Translations under genes and position numbers: made by a program | Assembly: GCA_003151475.1 (NCBI GenBank) | Contig: PLXQ01000066.1 | Coordinates: forward strand, 82,077-146,076 | DNA length: 64,000 bases | Origin: Acidimicrobiaceae bacterium | GTDB lineage: Bacteria > Actinomycetota > Acidimicrobiia > Acidimicrobiales > UBA8190 | Reading direction: 5' to 3' | Notes under the pieces: generated by a model | What the model saw: the letters and a program-made list of their open reading frames with translations, nothing else | What the model was told of the DNA's origin: nothing | The model's database searches: none | Shown: positions 25,218-33,310 of the stretch, one piece after another | Numbering within the stretch: the first letter of the stretch is position 1 | Layout of the letters: every line of letters begins with the position of its first letter

Positions 25218-25949
25218 ATGGCGAGCGGGTCGGGTCCGGTGGCACTGGTGGGGTCGGGCGAATTCCTCGATCAGATGGTGGCCGTCGACGCCGGGCTGCT
25301 CGATGGTCGGCCCCCCCGGGTGGCCATACTGCCCACCGCCGCCTCGCTCGAAGGAAGCGGCCGGGTGAATTGGTGGCTCGAGCTCGGCCGACGCCACTAC
25401 GGGGCCATGGGGGTGGAGGTGGTGGCCGTGCCCGTGGGCAACCGGGCCGAGGCCGACGACCCCGGCTTGGCGGGACTGATCGACGAGGTGGGGCTGATCT
25501 ACCTGTCTGGCGGCGACCCCCACCATCTCGCCTCCAGCTTGCGGGGCTCCCTCGTGTGGCGGGCCATCGTGGCGGCATGGCACGGGGGTGCCGCCCTGGC
25601 CGGGTGCTCGGCTGGGGCGATGGCACTTACGTCGGGTGCGCCGGCGGACCTCGGACCCGGTGGGGTGCGGGGGAGCCGGGGTGCGGGGGAGCCGGGGCTG
25701 GGGTTGATCGGGCACCTGGCCGTGATCCCGCATTTCGACCTGCTCGAGCAGAGACGGCCCGACATCGTGGAGTGGTTCGGCGGCTGGCAGCCGGCGGGGA
25801 CGACGCTCGTCGGCGTGGAGGAGGACACCGCCCTGGTGGGCGACGACGGTGGCTGGCAGGTGCAGGGGAAGGGCGCCGTCTGGGTGTTCGGGGAGGGGGA
25901 GCCTGAGCGTTTCGTCGACGGGGAGGCCGTCTCTCTGGCGCCGCCGTAG
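25218..25949 (+). CDS. Peptidase S51 / cyanophycinase-like protein
   Basis: 243 residues from ATG 25218. A class I glutamine-amidotransferase-like fold. PVALVGSGEFLDQM and PRVAILPTAAS open the domain, YLSGGDPHHLASSLRGS follows, and GCSAGAMAL holds the nucleophile Ser of the S51 family (dipeptidase E, cyanophycinase). The exact substrate is unknown; a cytoplasmic peptidase is likely, since no signal peptide is present. Confidence 0.82.
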   Translation: MASGSGPVALVGSGEFLDQMVAVDAGLLDGRPPRVAILPTAASLEGSGRVNWWLELGRRHYGAMGVEVVAVPVGNRAEADDPGLAGLIDEVGLIYLSGGDPHHLASSLRGSLVWRAIVAAWHGGAALAGCSAGAMALTSGAPADLGPGGVRGSRGAGEPGLGLIGHLAVIPHFDLLEQRRPDIVEWFGGWQPAGTTLVGVEEDTALVGDDGGWQVQGKGAVWVFGEGEPERFVDGEAVSLAPP

Positions 25950-26055
25950 CCAGGAGATCCGGCCCCGGAATGTCGGTCCCGGCCCGGGCGTTGGAGTCAG
26001 TGTCTGTCGGGCGCCGGGGATCGGTGGCCCCGTTTTTTCGAAAGGAAGGCCCCCC

Positions 26056-27012
26056 ATGCCGGCTGTGACCGTCGAGGACATCAGCATTCTGCCCAAGTTG
26101 CCCGTGGCCGAAGGGACCGAGCGGCCCGTGCTGTCTCTGACCAGCGCGCCGAGCGGGTTCGAAGGTGAAGGGTTCCCCGTGCGCCGGGCCTTCGCCGGGG
26201 TCGACCTGGCCCGGCTCGATCCCTTCGTGCATATGGACCAGATGGGAGAGGTCGACTACGCGCCGGGCGAGCCCAAGGGGACGGCCTGGCACCCGCACCG
26301 GGGCTTCGAGACGGTGACCTACATGATCGACGGGACGTTTCAGCACCAGGACTCGGCCGGGGGCGGCGGGATCATCACCAACGGCGACACGCAGTGGATG
26401 ACGGCCGGGGCCGGGATCCTGCATATCGAGGCTCCGCCCGAGGCGCTGGTGATGAGCGGCGGTCTGTTCCACGGGATCCAGCTGTGGGTGAACCTGCCTT
26501 CGGCCGACAAGTGGGTGCCGCCGCGCTACCAGGACATCCGGAGCAAGGAAGTGGCCCTGGTGTCCTCGGCCGACGGCGGTGCACTCGTGCGGGTGATCGC
26601 CGGAGAGGTGGGCGGGCACGGTGGTCCGGGGGCCACGCACACGCCGATGGCCATGGTGCATGCCACCGTCAGCCCCGGGGGGCGGCTCGAGCTGCCCTGG
26701 CCAAGCGAGTTCAACGCCCTCGTCTACGTGCTGGGCGGACAGGGCAAGGTGGGGTCCGAAGGTGCGGCGATCAAGACGGGCCAGATGGTGGTCTTCGGCG
26801 CCGGGGACTCCATGGTGGTGAGCGCCGACGAGCGCCAGGAGGGCCCGGCCCGGGAGCTCGACATCCTGGTGCTCGGCGGCCGGCCCATCGGGGAACCGGT
26901 GGCCGCCTACGGGCCCTTCGTGATGAACACACGGGCCGAGATCGCCCAGGCCTTCGAGGACTACGAGAAGGGGAAGCTCGGGGTCATCCCGGCCGATCAC
27001 ATCGGGCACTGA
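26056..27012 (+). CDS. Pirin family protein
   Basis: 318 residues from ATG 26056, preceded by GAAAGGAAGG. Bicupin of the pirin family: the N-terminal cupin metal site is made by HPHRGFETVTYMIDG, the His of FQHQDS and the Glu of ILHIE; the second cupin contains HATVSPGGRLELPWP and ALVYVLGGQGKV. Bacterial pirins bind Fe; some oxidise quercetin, others modulate enzymes. Nothing in the neighbourhood points to a partner. Confidence 0.92.
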   Translation: MPAVTVEDISILPKLPVAEGTERPVLSLTSAPSGFEGEGFPVRRAFAGVDLARLDPFVHMDQMGEVDYAPGEPKGTAWHPHRGFETVTYMIDGTFQHQDSAGGGGIITNGDTQWMTAGAGILHIEAPPEALVMSGGLFHGIQLWVNLPSADKWVPPRYQDIRSKEVALVSSADGGALVRVIAGEVGGHGGPGATHTPMAMVHATVSPGGRLELPWPSEFNALVYVLGGQGKVGSEGAAIKTGQMVVFGAGDSMVVSADERQEGPARELDILVLGGRPIGEPVAAYGPFVMNTRAEIAQAFEDYEKGKLGVIPADHIGH

Positions 27013-27152
27013 TTCCGGTCGCCGGCCGCCCTGCGGCCAGGGCGCCGGAAATCCGGGCACGCGGGGCGGGACTTTGGTAAGACATGGGCGGATCAGTGTG
27101 TCGCGGCGGCCCGCACACCGGAGCGCGTCGTGACCGGCTAATGGAGGCGGCC

Positions 27153-27629
27153 ATGCGTACAAAGCACCTCGTCGGAGCGGTTGTGCTCGGTGGGTTCATA
27201 TCCCTCGGCACACCGATGACGGCGTTCGCCGGTAGCGGCGGGACCGAGCACTTCACCTTGGTGTTCACCTCCCAGACCGGAGCCGGGTCGATTTTCGCCT
27301 CCGGCGCCTTCAACGCCGGGGGGACGGACTATCAGGGTCACGGCACCGACCAGGCCGTGTTCGCCGACGGGGCGTTCAAGATCCACCACGGCGGGATCAA
27401 GGGAACGTTCCGCTTCGATCAGAAGACGTGCACCGGCCACCAGGGCGGGAGCGGTGCGTACACACTCGGCGGTGGGTACGGCGCCTACGCCAAGATCAAA
27501 GGCAGCGGAACGGCGCACCTGAATGGGACGATCGCCACGGGGCGCAATGCCAACGGGACGTGCAACTTCCACGACATCACCGCCTACTCACTGATCGTGC
27601 ATGCCAGCGGGCCGGTGAGTTTCTCGTAA
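27153..27629 (+). CDS. Secreted beta-barrel-like hypothetical protein
   Basis: 158 residues from ATG 27153 (GGAGG five bases before it; ATG 27141 possible). A signal peptide ends near MTAFA-GSGG. The mature part has repeated Gly-rich strands, KIHHGGIKGTFRFDQ, GAYTLGGGYGAYAKIKGSG and TAHLNGTIA, reminiscent of allene-oxide-cyclase/dirigent-like barrels found as exported actinobacterial proteins, with two Cys that may form a disulfide. Function unknown. Confidence 0.72.
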   Translation: MRTKHLVGAVVLGGFISLGTPMTAFAGSGGTEHFTLVFTSQTGAGSIFASGAFNAGGTDYQGHGTDQAVFADGAFKIHHGGIKGTFRFDQKTCTGHQGGSGAYTLGGGYGAYAKIKGSGTAHLNGTIATGRNANGTCNFHDITAYSLIVHASGPVSFS

Positions 27630-27682
27630 AACCTCGGCCTCGGCCGGCCCGTCTGCCCGACGGAGCCGGCGCGCAGTGACGG

Positions 27683-28435
27683 TTACCAGTTAGCGGTCGG
27701 CCATCCGTGGGTCGGTGTCGCCTCCAGTGCGTGGGTCAGCATCCGGCGGCGCATGAGAAGCATGGCGCCGAGGGCGACGAGACCCAGACCGGCAAACGCT
27801 GTCGTCCAGAAGGAGCTGTCGAGTCCGGTAAAGGCCAGGGCCGAACCCGAGACGAGGGTCTTCGATCCGGGCGCCAGGGTGACGATGTGGTTGGCACCGG
27901 TTCCCGCGCCCGTCGATCCGGCAGCGGTGCTACCTTGACCGGCCGTCGCCGGCGCGACGTTCGAGCCACCGCCACCAGAGCCATTGCCGGCGCCACCGCC
28001 GGAGCCTGAACCACCGCCATTGCCGGAGCCGCCGCCGGATCCACCACTACCGCCGGATCCACCGCCACCGCCACCGCCGCCATGACCGCCGGACAGGGTC
28101 ACGCGCGCCCCGGAGTACCAGTGGTCGTTGCGCCGGACGTCGGCTTGGAGGGTGCCGCGCAGCGAGCGGGCCAGGGCGACGGAGAGGACACCTGACGTAC
28201 CCGTATCGGAGCCGATGAGCTGGCGGTGACGCCAGACGTTCAGTATCCATGAAGTTCCCGTTGGAGAGGTGGCCGGGATATCGAAGGTGGCCACGCGGGG
28301 GACGATGCGCGGACCGGCGTGGGTGACGGCGAAGGCCGAGGAGGCGAAGCCGAGAACACTGACCGCTGCGATCGCCACAGAGATAAAGAGTCTGGGCGCG
28401 GCCTTTGCTCCTGTGCGCACCTTTTCGCCCGCCAT
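27683..28435 (-). CDS. LAFTG-anchored surface protein with Gly-rich spacer
   Basis: 250 residues from ATG 28435 with AAGGAG before it. Signal peptide (FISVAIAAVSVLGFASSAFA), an approximately 75-residue beta-type domain, a Gly/Ser/Asn-rich spacer of about 45 residues, a Thr/Ala/Gly linker, then LAFTG, a hydrophobic helix and the basic tail RRRMLTH. LAxTG is the motif used by class E sortases of high-GC Gram-positives, so this protein is a probable substrate of the sortase at 36304-37452. Confidence 0.8.
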   Translation of the reverse strand: MAGEKVRTGAKAAPRLFISVAIAAVSVLGFASSAFAVTHAGPRIVPRVATFDIPATSPTGTSWILNVWRHRQLIGSDTGTSGVLSVALARSLRGTLQADVRRNDHWYSGARVTLSGGHGGGGGGGGSGGSGGSGGGSGNGGGSGSGGGAGNGSGGGGSNVAPATAGQGSTAAGSTGAGTGANHIVTLAPGSKTLVSGSALAFTGLDSSFWTTAFAGLGLVALGAMLLMRRRMLTHALEATPTHGWPTANW

Positions 28436-28462
28436 TGGCACGATCTCCTTGGAGGGGTTAGA

Positions 28463-28481
28463 GGGGTTCCGCCGGAACCCC
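28463..28481. terminator. Hairpin between the PQQ-propeller and LAFTG genes
   Basis: GGGGTTCC-GCC-GGAACCCC, a perfect 8-bp stem with a three-base loop, in the 126-bp gap between two minus-strand genes. No U-tract on the minus strand; it lies about ten bases before the Shine-Dalgarno of the LAFTG gene and could attenuate read-through. Confidence 0.45.
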
Positions 28482-28561
28482 TTGCGCCGGAATTCCAGCA
28501 CAACCGTAACCGGGATACAAGAGGGCACCCAGCGCCCTTTTGCGAGCGGCCAGCCCCTTTG

Positions 28562-31228
28562 TCACGATGAGGTGCCCACCCCGCTGAGCGTGACGATCAA
28601 CGTTCCCTGGCCGTTCCCGGCATCGAATTTGTACTGGCCCGAGAACGCCCCCGACCGCGTCGGTTTGAAGGTGACGGCCTGCGTAACCCCGGTTTCGGGG
28701 TCCAAAGTGATGCCTTCGGGCAACGGCTGGGCCGCTGAAAAAGCGCCCGATGGTGCCGCTGCTCGCGAAATGGTCAGGGGGATGTTGCCGTTGTTGTTGA
28801 TGTGGAAGGTGAGCGTCACGGGCTTTCCCACGGGTACGGATCCGAAATTAAGTTCACCCGGAGTTAACGCCAAAACCGCCGCTCCCGTTACCGCCGATCC
28901 GGTCAATGGTTCGGACACCGAGCCCTGATCGCTGGCGATGGTGACGAACTGGTTGTCCGACTCCGGCGCTGTCGGGTCGTAGGTGACCGACGCCGTCACC
29001 GCTTGCTGTGGCTTCAGGACCGTACCCACCGGGGGAAGGCCCTTCACCGTGAAGGGAGCGGTGGCCGACCCGACGGCGGTGATCGTCTCGGGGCGGTCCC
29101 ACGAGTTGGCCACGGTGAAGGTGAGGGTCTTGCCCCCCGCTCCGGTGTCGAGCACGCCGAAGGTGATGGGAGGGGCCGAGAGGAGCAGACCCGGAGCGGT
29201 GCCGTAACCCGTCAGCGACAGGGTCCGGGTACCGGCGGTACTGCTCACGGCCACGTTGGCCACCACCGTGCCCGCTGTTCGGGGTGTGAAGGTGATCGGA
29301 ATGGTGATGCTCTGGCCTGCGGCCAAGGTGCGGCGGCGTGCGGGGCCGTGCACGGTGAATTCCTGACTCTGCTGGCCGAGGACGATCGGACCCGGGCCCT
29401 GGGCCGACCCCTGGAAGCCGGCGCCCGTGTTGGGCAGACGGCGGCCGGACACGCCGGGCACGTCCTGGACACCGGTGGCGGCCGACACGCCGGTGATGGC
29501 GATGGACCGGTTGGCCGTCACGGTGACGTTCTCTGTCTTGCTGGTGCCGACGGGGACGCGCCCGAAGTCGACCGGCGCCACCTGCAGCGGCGCGTTCGAC
29601 TTGGTGCCGAAGGCGAAGAGATTGCCGGTGCGGGTTCCGACATAGACCATGCCGTTGTAGGCGGTCGAGACCGAGAACTTCGACGCGATGGCATTGTTGG
29701 CGGGATTTTTCCCCGATCCGAGGGGCGCCGACCACAGAAGAGGCAGGGTGCCACCACTCGGGATGGCTCCGTAGGCGCGCAGCTGGGCGTCGATCCCGGA
29801 AACCCCGTCGTCGTAGACGACCCAGATGACGGCGCTGCCGGGGGTGGTGCCGTTGCTCGTCACCGTGGGCGACCCCGACCCGTAGCCGAATGCACCAGCG
29901 CTCGTGCCGGCCGAGGTGAGCTGCGGCACGCCGTTGCTGTTCACGCCATAGCTGAGGGCCCGGAGATTGCCGCCCCCGGTCGACTCGGTGACGTAGACCC
30001 AGCCGCCCTCGCCTCCGTAGACAGCAGGGTGACCCCAGATGCCGTTGAAGGGGCCGAGCATCTGGATGGGGTCGTCGGTTGCGCCGGGGCCTTGTTCGCG
30101 GCCACCGAGGTTGTCGCGGTTCAAGAGGTAGATGCGCCCGTCCTTTCCCTCCTGGACGAGCAGGTTCGGGTCGGTGGCTGTGCCGAAGTACTGCGAAGGC
30201 AGGGCGATGGGTCCTCCGGAGCCGAAGTCCTGGTCGTTCTGGTCGAGGCTCGGAGCATTGGCGGGAGCGAAGTAGTCAGTGGGGGTGAACTTCCCGTTGC
30301 TGCCTACGGTGAGATCGACGACCGATTCGGACAGTGTCGATGGGGGATTGGTTCCGGCCGACGGCGGAGGGGCGATGCCGTTGCCGGTGGTGAGGAAGAT
30401 GCGGTTCGTCCCGTCGGAGACGAGGCCAGCTCCGGACTGCCAGATGCCGGACTGTGAATTCTCGTTCGTTCCGACCCCTGATTCATCGCTCCACATGTCG
30501 GTCACGGAGTGGGTCGTGGTCGAGACTCCGACCACCACTCCCCGGTAAGGGACCTGGTCGCAGTCACCGGAGAAGGCGGCGTAGACCACGCCACCGAGGA
30601 AAAGCAACGCGGGGCGCTGCAGTTCGTTCGACTCGTTGAAGGGCACTCCGGGGGTGTTGTCGGGTGTGCCATCGATCTCTACCGGAAACCCCGGGACCTC
30701 TTGCCCGGTGGTGTCAGAAATCCCCTGCAGGTAGGTGTGGTTGTTTGACGGCCCCTTGCCCTGCTGCAGCCTGGTCGTCAGGTAGATGGTGCCCGTGGTG
30801 GGATCGACCACGGGGGTGGAGGTGGATCCCAGATCCGGGGCCAGGTCGCCGCAGGAGATGGTCGACGACAACAAGGGCTTCCCGAAATGGCGTTTCCACT
30901 GCACCGCGCCTGTGGTGGCATTGAGCCCGTAGGCCCAGGCTTTCTCGGTGGTGACGATGATCGTCCCGTTCACGACCAGGGGCTGGGAGTAGATGGATCC
31001 TTTGAGCTTCCTGACGAAGACCTGGCCGAAGGAGGCGGACTGGACATCGGACGGCGAGAGGTTCGGCTCGTTCTGGTCCCAGCCCGAGCGCAGGTTGTCG
31101 TACGCCGCCGTGGTGACATTCGGTGGGGAACTTGCCAGTGCACCGGCGGCCACCACTCCGAGGGTGGTGCCGACGACGACCAGGGCGGCCACAGCCGCAA
31201 CGGTGCGGCGTGTGCGTAGCCGGCTCAT
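28562..31228 (-). CDS. Secreted PQQ-like beta-propeller protein with choice-of-anchor (ASH-like) domains
   Basis: 888 residues. A signal peptide (AAVAALVVVGTTLGVVAAGALA) is followed by a large PQQ/quinoprotein-like beta-propeller (SQPLVVNGTIIVTTEKAWAYGLNATTGAVQWKRHFG, VVDPTTGTIYLTT, KDGRIYLLNRDNLGG, NGMVYVGTRTGNLFAFG) to about residue 540. Two or three ASH / choice-of-anchor-D Ig-like domains come next (VDFGRVPVGTSKTENVTVTAN, ITFGVLDTGAGGKTLTFTVAN, LNFGSVPVGKPVTLTFHINNNG). No cytochrome motif or sorting signal is seen. Likely an extracellular scaffold or sensor; enzymatic activity is not indicated. Confidence 0.85.
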   Translation of the reverse strand: MSRLRTRRTVAAVAALVVVGTTLGVVAAGALASSPPNVTTAAYDNLRSGWDQNEPNLSPSDVQSASFGQVFVRKLKGSIYSQPLVVNGTIIVTTEKAWAYGLNATTGAVQWKRHFGKPLLSSTISCGDLAPDLGSTSTPVVDPTTGTIYLTTRLQQGKGPSNNHTYLQGISDTTGQEVPGFPVEIDGTPDNTPGVPFNESNELQRPALLFLGGVVYAAFSGDCDQVPYRGVVVGVSTTTHSVTDMWSDESGVGTNENSQSGIWQSGAGLVSDGTNRIFLTTGNGIAPPPSAGTNPPSTLSESVVDLTVGSNGKFTPTDYFAPANAPSLDQNDQDFGSGGPIALPSQYFGTATDPNLLVQEGKDGRIYLLNRDNLGGREQGPGATDDPIQMLGPFNGIWGHPAVYGGEGGWVYVTESTGGGNLRALSYGVNSNGVPQLTSAGTSAGAFGYGSGSPTVTSNGTTPGSAVIWVVYDDGVSGIDAQLRAYGAIPSGGTLPLLWSAPLGSGKNPANNAIASKFSVSTAYNGMVYVGTRTGNLFAFGTKSNAPLQVAPVDFGRVPVGTSKTENVTVTANRSIAITGVSAATGVQDVPGVSGRRLPNTGAGFQGSAQGPGPIVLGQQSQEFTVHGPARRRTLAAGQSITIPITFTPRTAGTVVANVAVSSTAGTRTLSLTGYGTAPGLLLSAPPITFGVLDTGAGGKTLTFTVANSWDRPETITAVGSATAPFTVKGLPPVGTVLKPQQAVTASVTYDPTAPESDNQFVTIASDQGSVSEPLTGSAVTGAAVLALTPGELNFGSVPVGKPVTLTFHINNNGNIPLTISRAAAPSGAFSAAQPLPEGITLDPETGVTQAVTFKPTRSGAFSGQYKFDAGNGQGTLIVTLSGVGTSS

Positions 31229-31325
31229 GTATCCCCCCCGTTAGCGCCCGTCCAGAAGCATTCGGTGCCTGAGAGCTTAATGGGGGTGGCGGGCCCTCGG
31301 GAAAGGACGGAGGCGAAGACGGGGC

Positions 31326-31784
31326 TCAAACGCTCGAGCGTTGGCGCAGGACGTCGAGAGCGCGATCGGCGTGCTTCTGCATGCTCAACTCGCTCTTGAT
31401 GACGCCGATGACCTTCCGATCGATGTCGATGACGAAGGTGTTGCGCTTCACGGGGACAAGTCCACCGCCCCGCTTGACCCCGAAGATCTCGGCCACCTGG
31501 CGATCAGGGTCCGAGAGCAGCGGAAAGTCAAAGCTGTACTTGTCCGAGAATTCCTTCTGCTTCTCGACCGTGTCGGCCGAGATGCCGACGCGCTGACCGC
31601 CGGCCTGCTCGAACTCCTTCTTCAGGTCGCGGAAGTGACAGCTCTCCTTGGTGCAGCCATAGGTCATGGCCCCCGGATAGAAGAACAGCGTCACCGGACC
31701 AGCGGTCAACAGGTCGCTGAGCTTGCGGACGGTACCGGTCTCGTCGGGCAGTTCGAAGTCGGGAACCACATCGCCAATGTCCAT
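31326..31784 (-). CDS. bcp: Peroxiredoxin, BCP/PrxQ type
   Basis: 152 residues. GDVVPDFELPDETG opens the thioredoxin-like fold; FYPGAMTYGCTKESC carries the peroxidatic Cys and, five residues later, the resolving Cys characteristic of atypical 2-Cys BCP/PrxQ. The usual TPGC is TYGC here. It reduces peroxides in the cytoplasm using a thiol donor (thioredoxin or mycoredoxin). A 63-base gap separates it from the ketoacyl synthase gene upstream, which is on the same strand. Confidence 0.93.
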   Translation of the reverse strand: MDIGDVVPDFELPDETGTVRKLSDLLTAGPVTLFFYPGAMTYGCTKESCHFRDLKKEFEQAGGQRVGISADTVEKQKEFSDKYSFDFPLLSDPDRQVAEIFGVKRGGGLVPVKRNTFVIDIDRKVIGVIKSELSMQKHADRALDVLRQRSSV

Positions 31785-31847
31785 GGGCGGTGACCCTAAC
31801 CCGCAGGTCGTGGCCGTGCTGGTCGGACGAGATCGATCTGTTGCGAA

Positions 31848-33059
31848 CTACGAAGCAGCGGCTTTGGGTGCCTCGAGGACGACGACGGCGTTGTGGCCGC
31901 CCATGCCGAGCGACGACTTCATGATCGGTCCTTCGGCGCATGCCGTCAGGCCGTCGAGCAACTTGGGATGGCCCTTCGAGACCCGCCGGGGTGCAGGGAT
32001 GACGCCCGTTTCAAATCCGTACAGACTGGCCAGGATCTCGATGGCCGCCGAGGCTCCCTGGGTGTGGCCCACGAGCGGCTTCATGGAGAAGAGGCCTTCG
32101 GCACCGGGAAGAAGCTCGTCGAAGAGCGCGCCCTCCACGCCGTCACACTGGGCCGTACCGGTGCCGTGGGCGTTTAGATAGGCGATGTCGGAACCCAGGA
32201 CGCCGGCGTCTTCCAGGGCGCCGGTGAATGCCCTTCTGACCTGGCTGTAGTCGGGGGCGATGGAGACAGGGTGGTAGCCGTCGGACGACATCGCCCCACC
32301 GAGGACGGTGCCGTAAGAGGCCTGGGGACGGCCGGAGACGACCATGGCCACCGAGGCCTCGCCAGGGTTGAACCCCCGGCTGCCCTCTTGAAAGGGCCGG
32401 CAGACATCCCAGGGCGGCGCGTCGATGTGAAGGACGCCGAGATTGCCGAAGGAGCGGGCGTTCTCGGGCGAGACCGAGAGGTCAGAGGCGATGACCACCA
32501 CATCGGTGGCGAGACCGGCATTGATCCACATCCGGGCCGTCAGGAGTGCCACCACGCCCGAGGCGCACATGGCGGTGACGTTCATGGACGGGCCGTGGAA
32601 ATCGAATTCCTTCATGAAGCCGGTGAGGACGGTCGACGGCATGAGCTCGAGCCAGTTGCGGCGGGTGGTGCCCGCACCGTGGCGGTGGTGGTAGTCGGCC
32701 CAGTGGTCGACGTCGCCGAGGACGACGCCGTGGATCAGTCCGACGTTCCCGCCGGGGCGCCAGCCCCGGTCGAAGGCGTTGTGGACCGCTTCGCGCCCGG
32801 AGTGGCGCACGGCCCGCATCATGCGGCTGGGCCCGTCATCGGGGTTGCCGGCGTCGTCGACCAGGGCGACCCAGCCCCAGTCGTCGTCGAAGGTGGGAGA
32901 GAAACCGCTTCGGCAGCGGACGGCGGATTCGCTCGTGTAGAGGCCTTCCCGCAGGAGCTTCTCACCCCAGCCGTAGCCACTGACGGCTCCGATGCCGCAG
33001 ATTGACACCGGTCGCTGGGGGAAAGATGTTTCCAACGTCCTCGCCTGTCCCGTAGACAT
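31848..33059 (-). CDS. Beta-ketoacyl-[acyl-carrier-protein] synthase (KAS II-like)
   Basis: 403 residues, thiolase fold with the decarboxylating Cys-His-His triad: Cys in TAMCASGVV, His in NAHGTGT, His in KPLVGHTQGAS. It condenses malonyl-ACP with an acyl chain in fatty-acid or polyketide synthesis. The N-terminal PVSICGIGAVSGYGWG is less canonical than FabF (no VVVTGLG start), and no fab genes surround it, so a special lipid or polyketide role is possible. The carrier protein at 21693 is 10 kb away and need not be its partner. Confidence 0.88.
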   Translation of the reverse strand: MSTGQARTLETSFPQRPVSICGIGAVSGYGWGEKLLREGLYTSESAVRCRSGFSPTFDDDWGWVALVDDAGNPDDGPSRMMRAVRHSGREAVHNAFDRGWRPGGNVGLIHGVVLGDVDHWADYHHRHGAGTTRRNWLELMPSTVLTGFMKEFDFHGPSMNVTAMCASGVVALLTARMWINAGLATDVVVIASDLSVSPENARSFGNLGVLHIDAPPWDVCRPFQEGSRGFNPGEASVAMVVSGRPQASYGTVLGGAMSSDGYHPVSIAPDYSQVRRAFTGALEDAGVLGSDIAYLNAHGTGTAQCDGVEGALFDELLPGAEGLFSMKPLVGHTQGASAAIEILASLYGFETGVIPAPRRVSKGHPKLLDGLTACAEGPIMKSSLGMGGHNAVVVLEAPKAAAS

Positions 33060-33310
33060 CTCTCACCACCTTTGGCACTTCGTGACTCATCAGCCACTTT
33101 GGCAACAGGGGCAAGAGTAAGGGCTGCATGGTTCGGCGTAAAGACGCAAAACGGTCTTCGTGGTGGTCGAGCCACGGTACAAGGGCCTTTTCCTTTGAAT
33201 AACATTGATGTCATTTAAGAATTTGTCGGAAAGTGCGGGGATTCCGCGCGGATCGTGGTGCCAGGCATCGCCGAGGTAAAGATCACGGTGGTCCGCACCG
33301 ATAGATAGCC

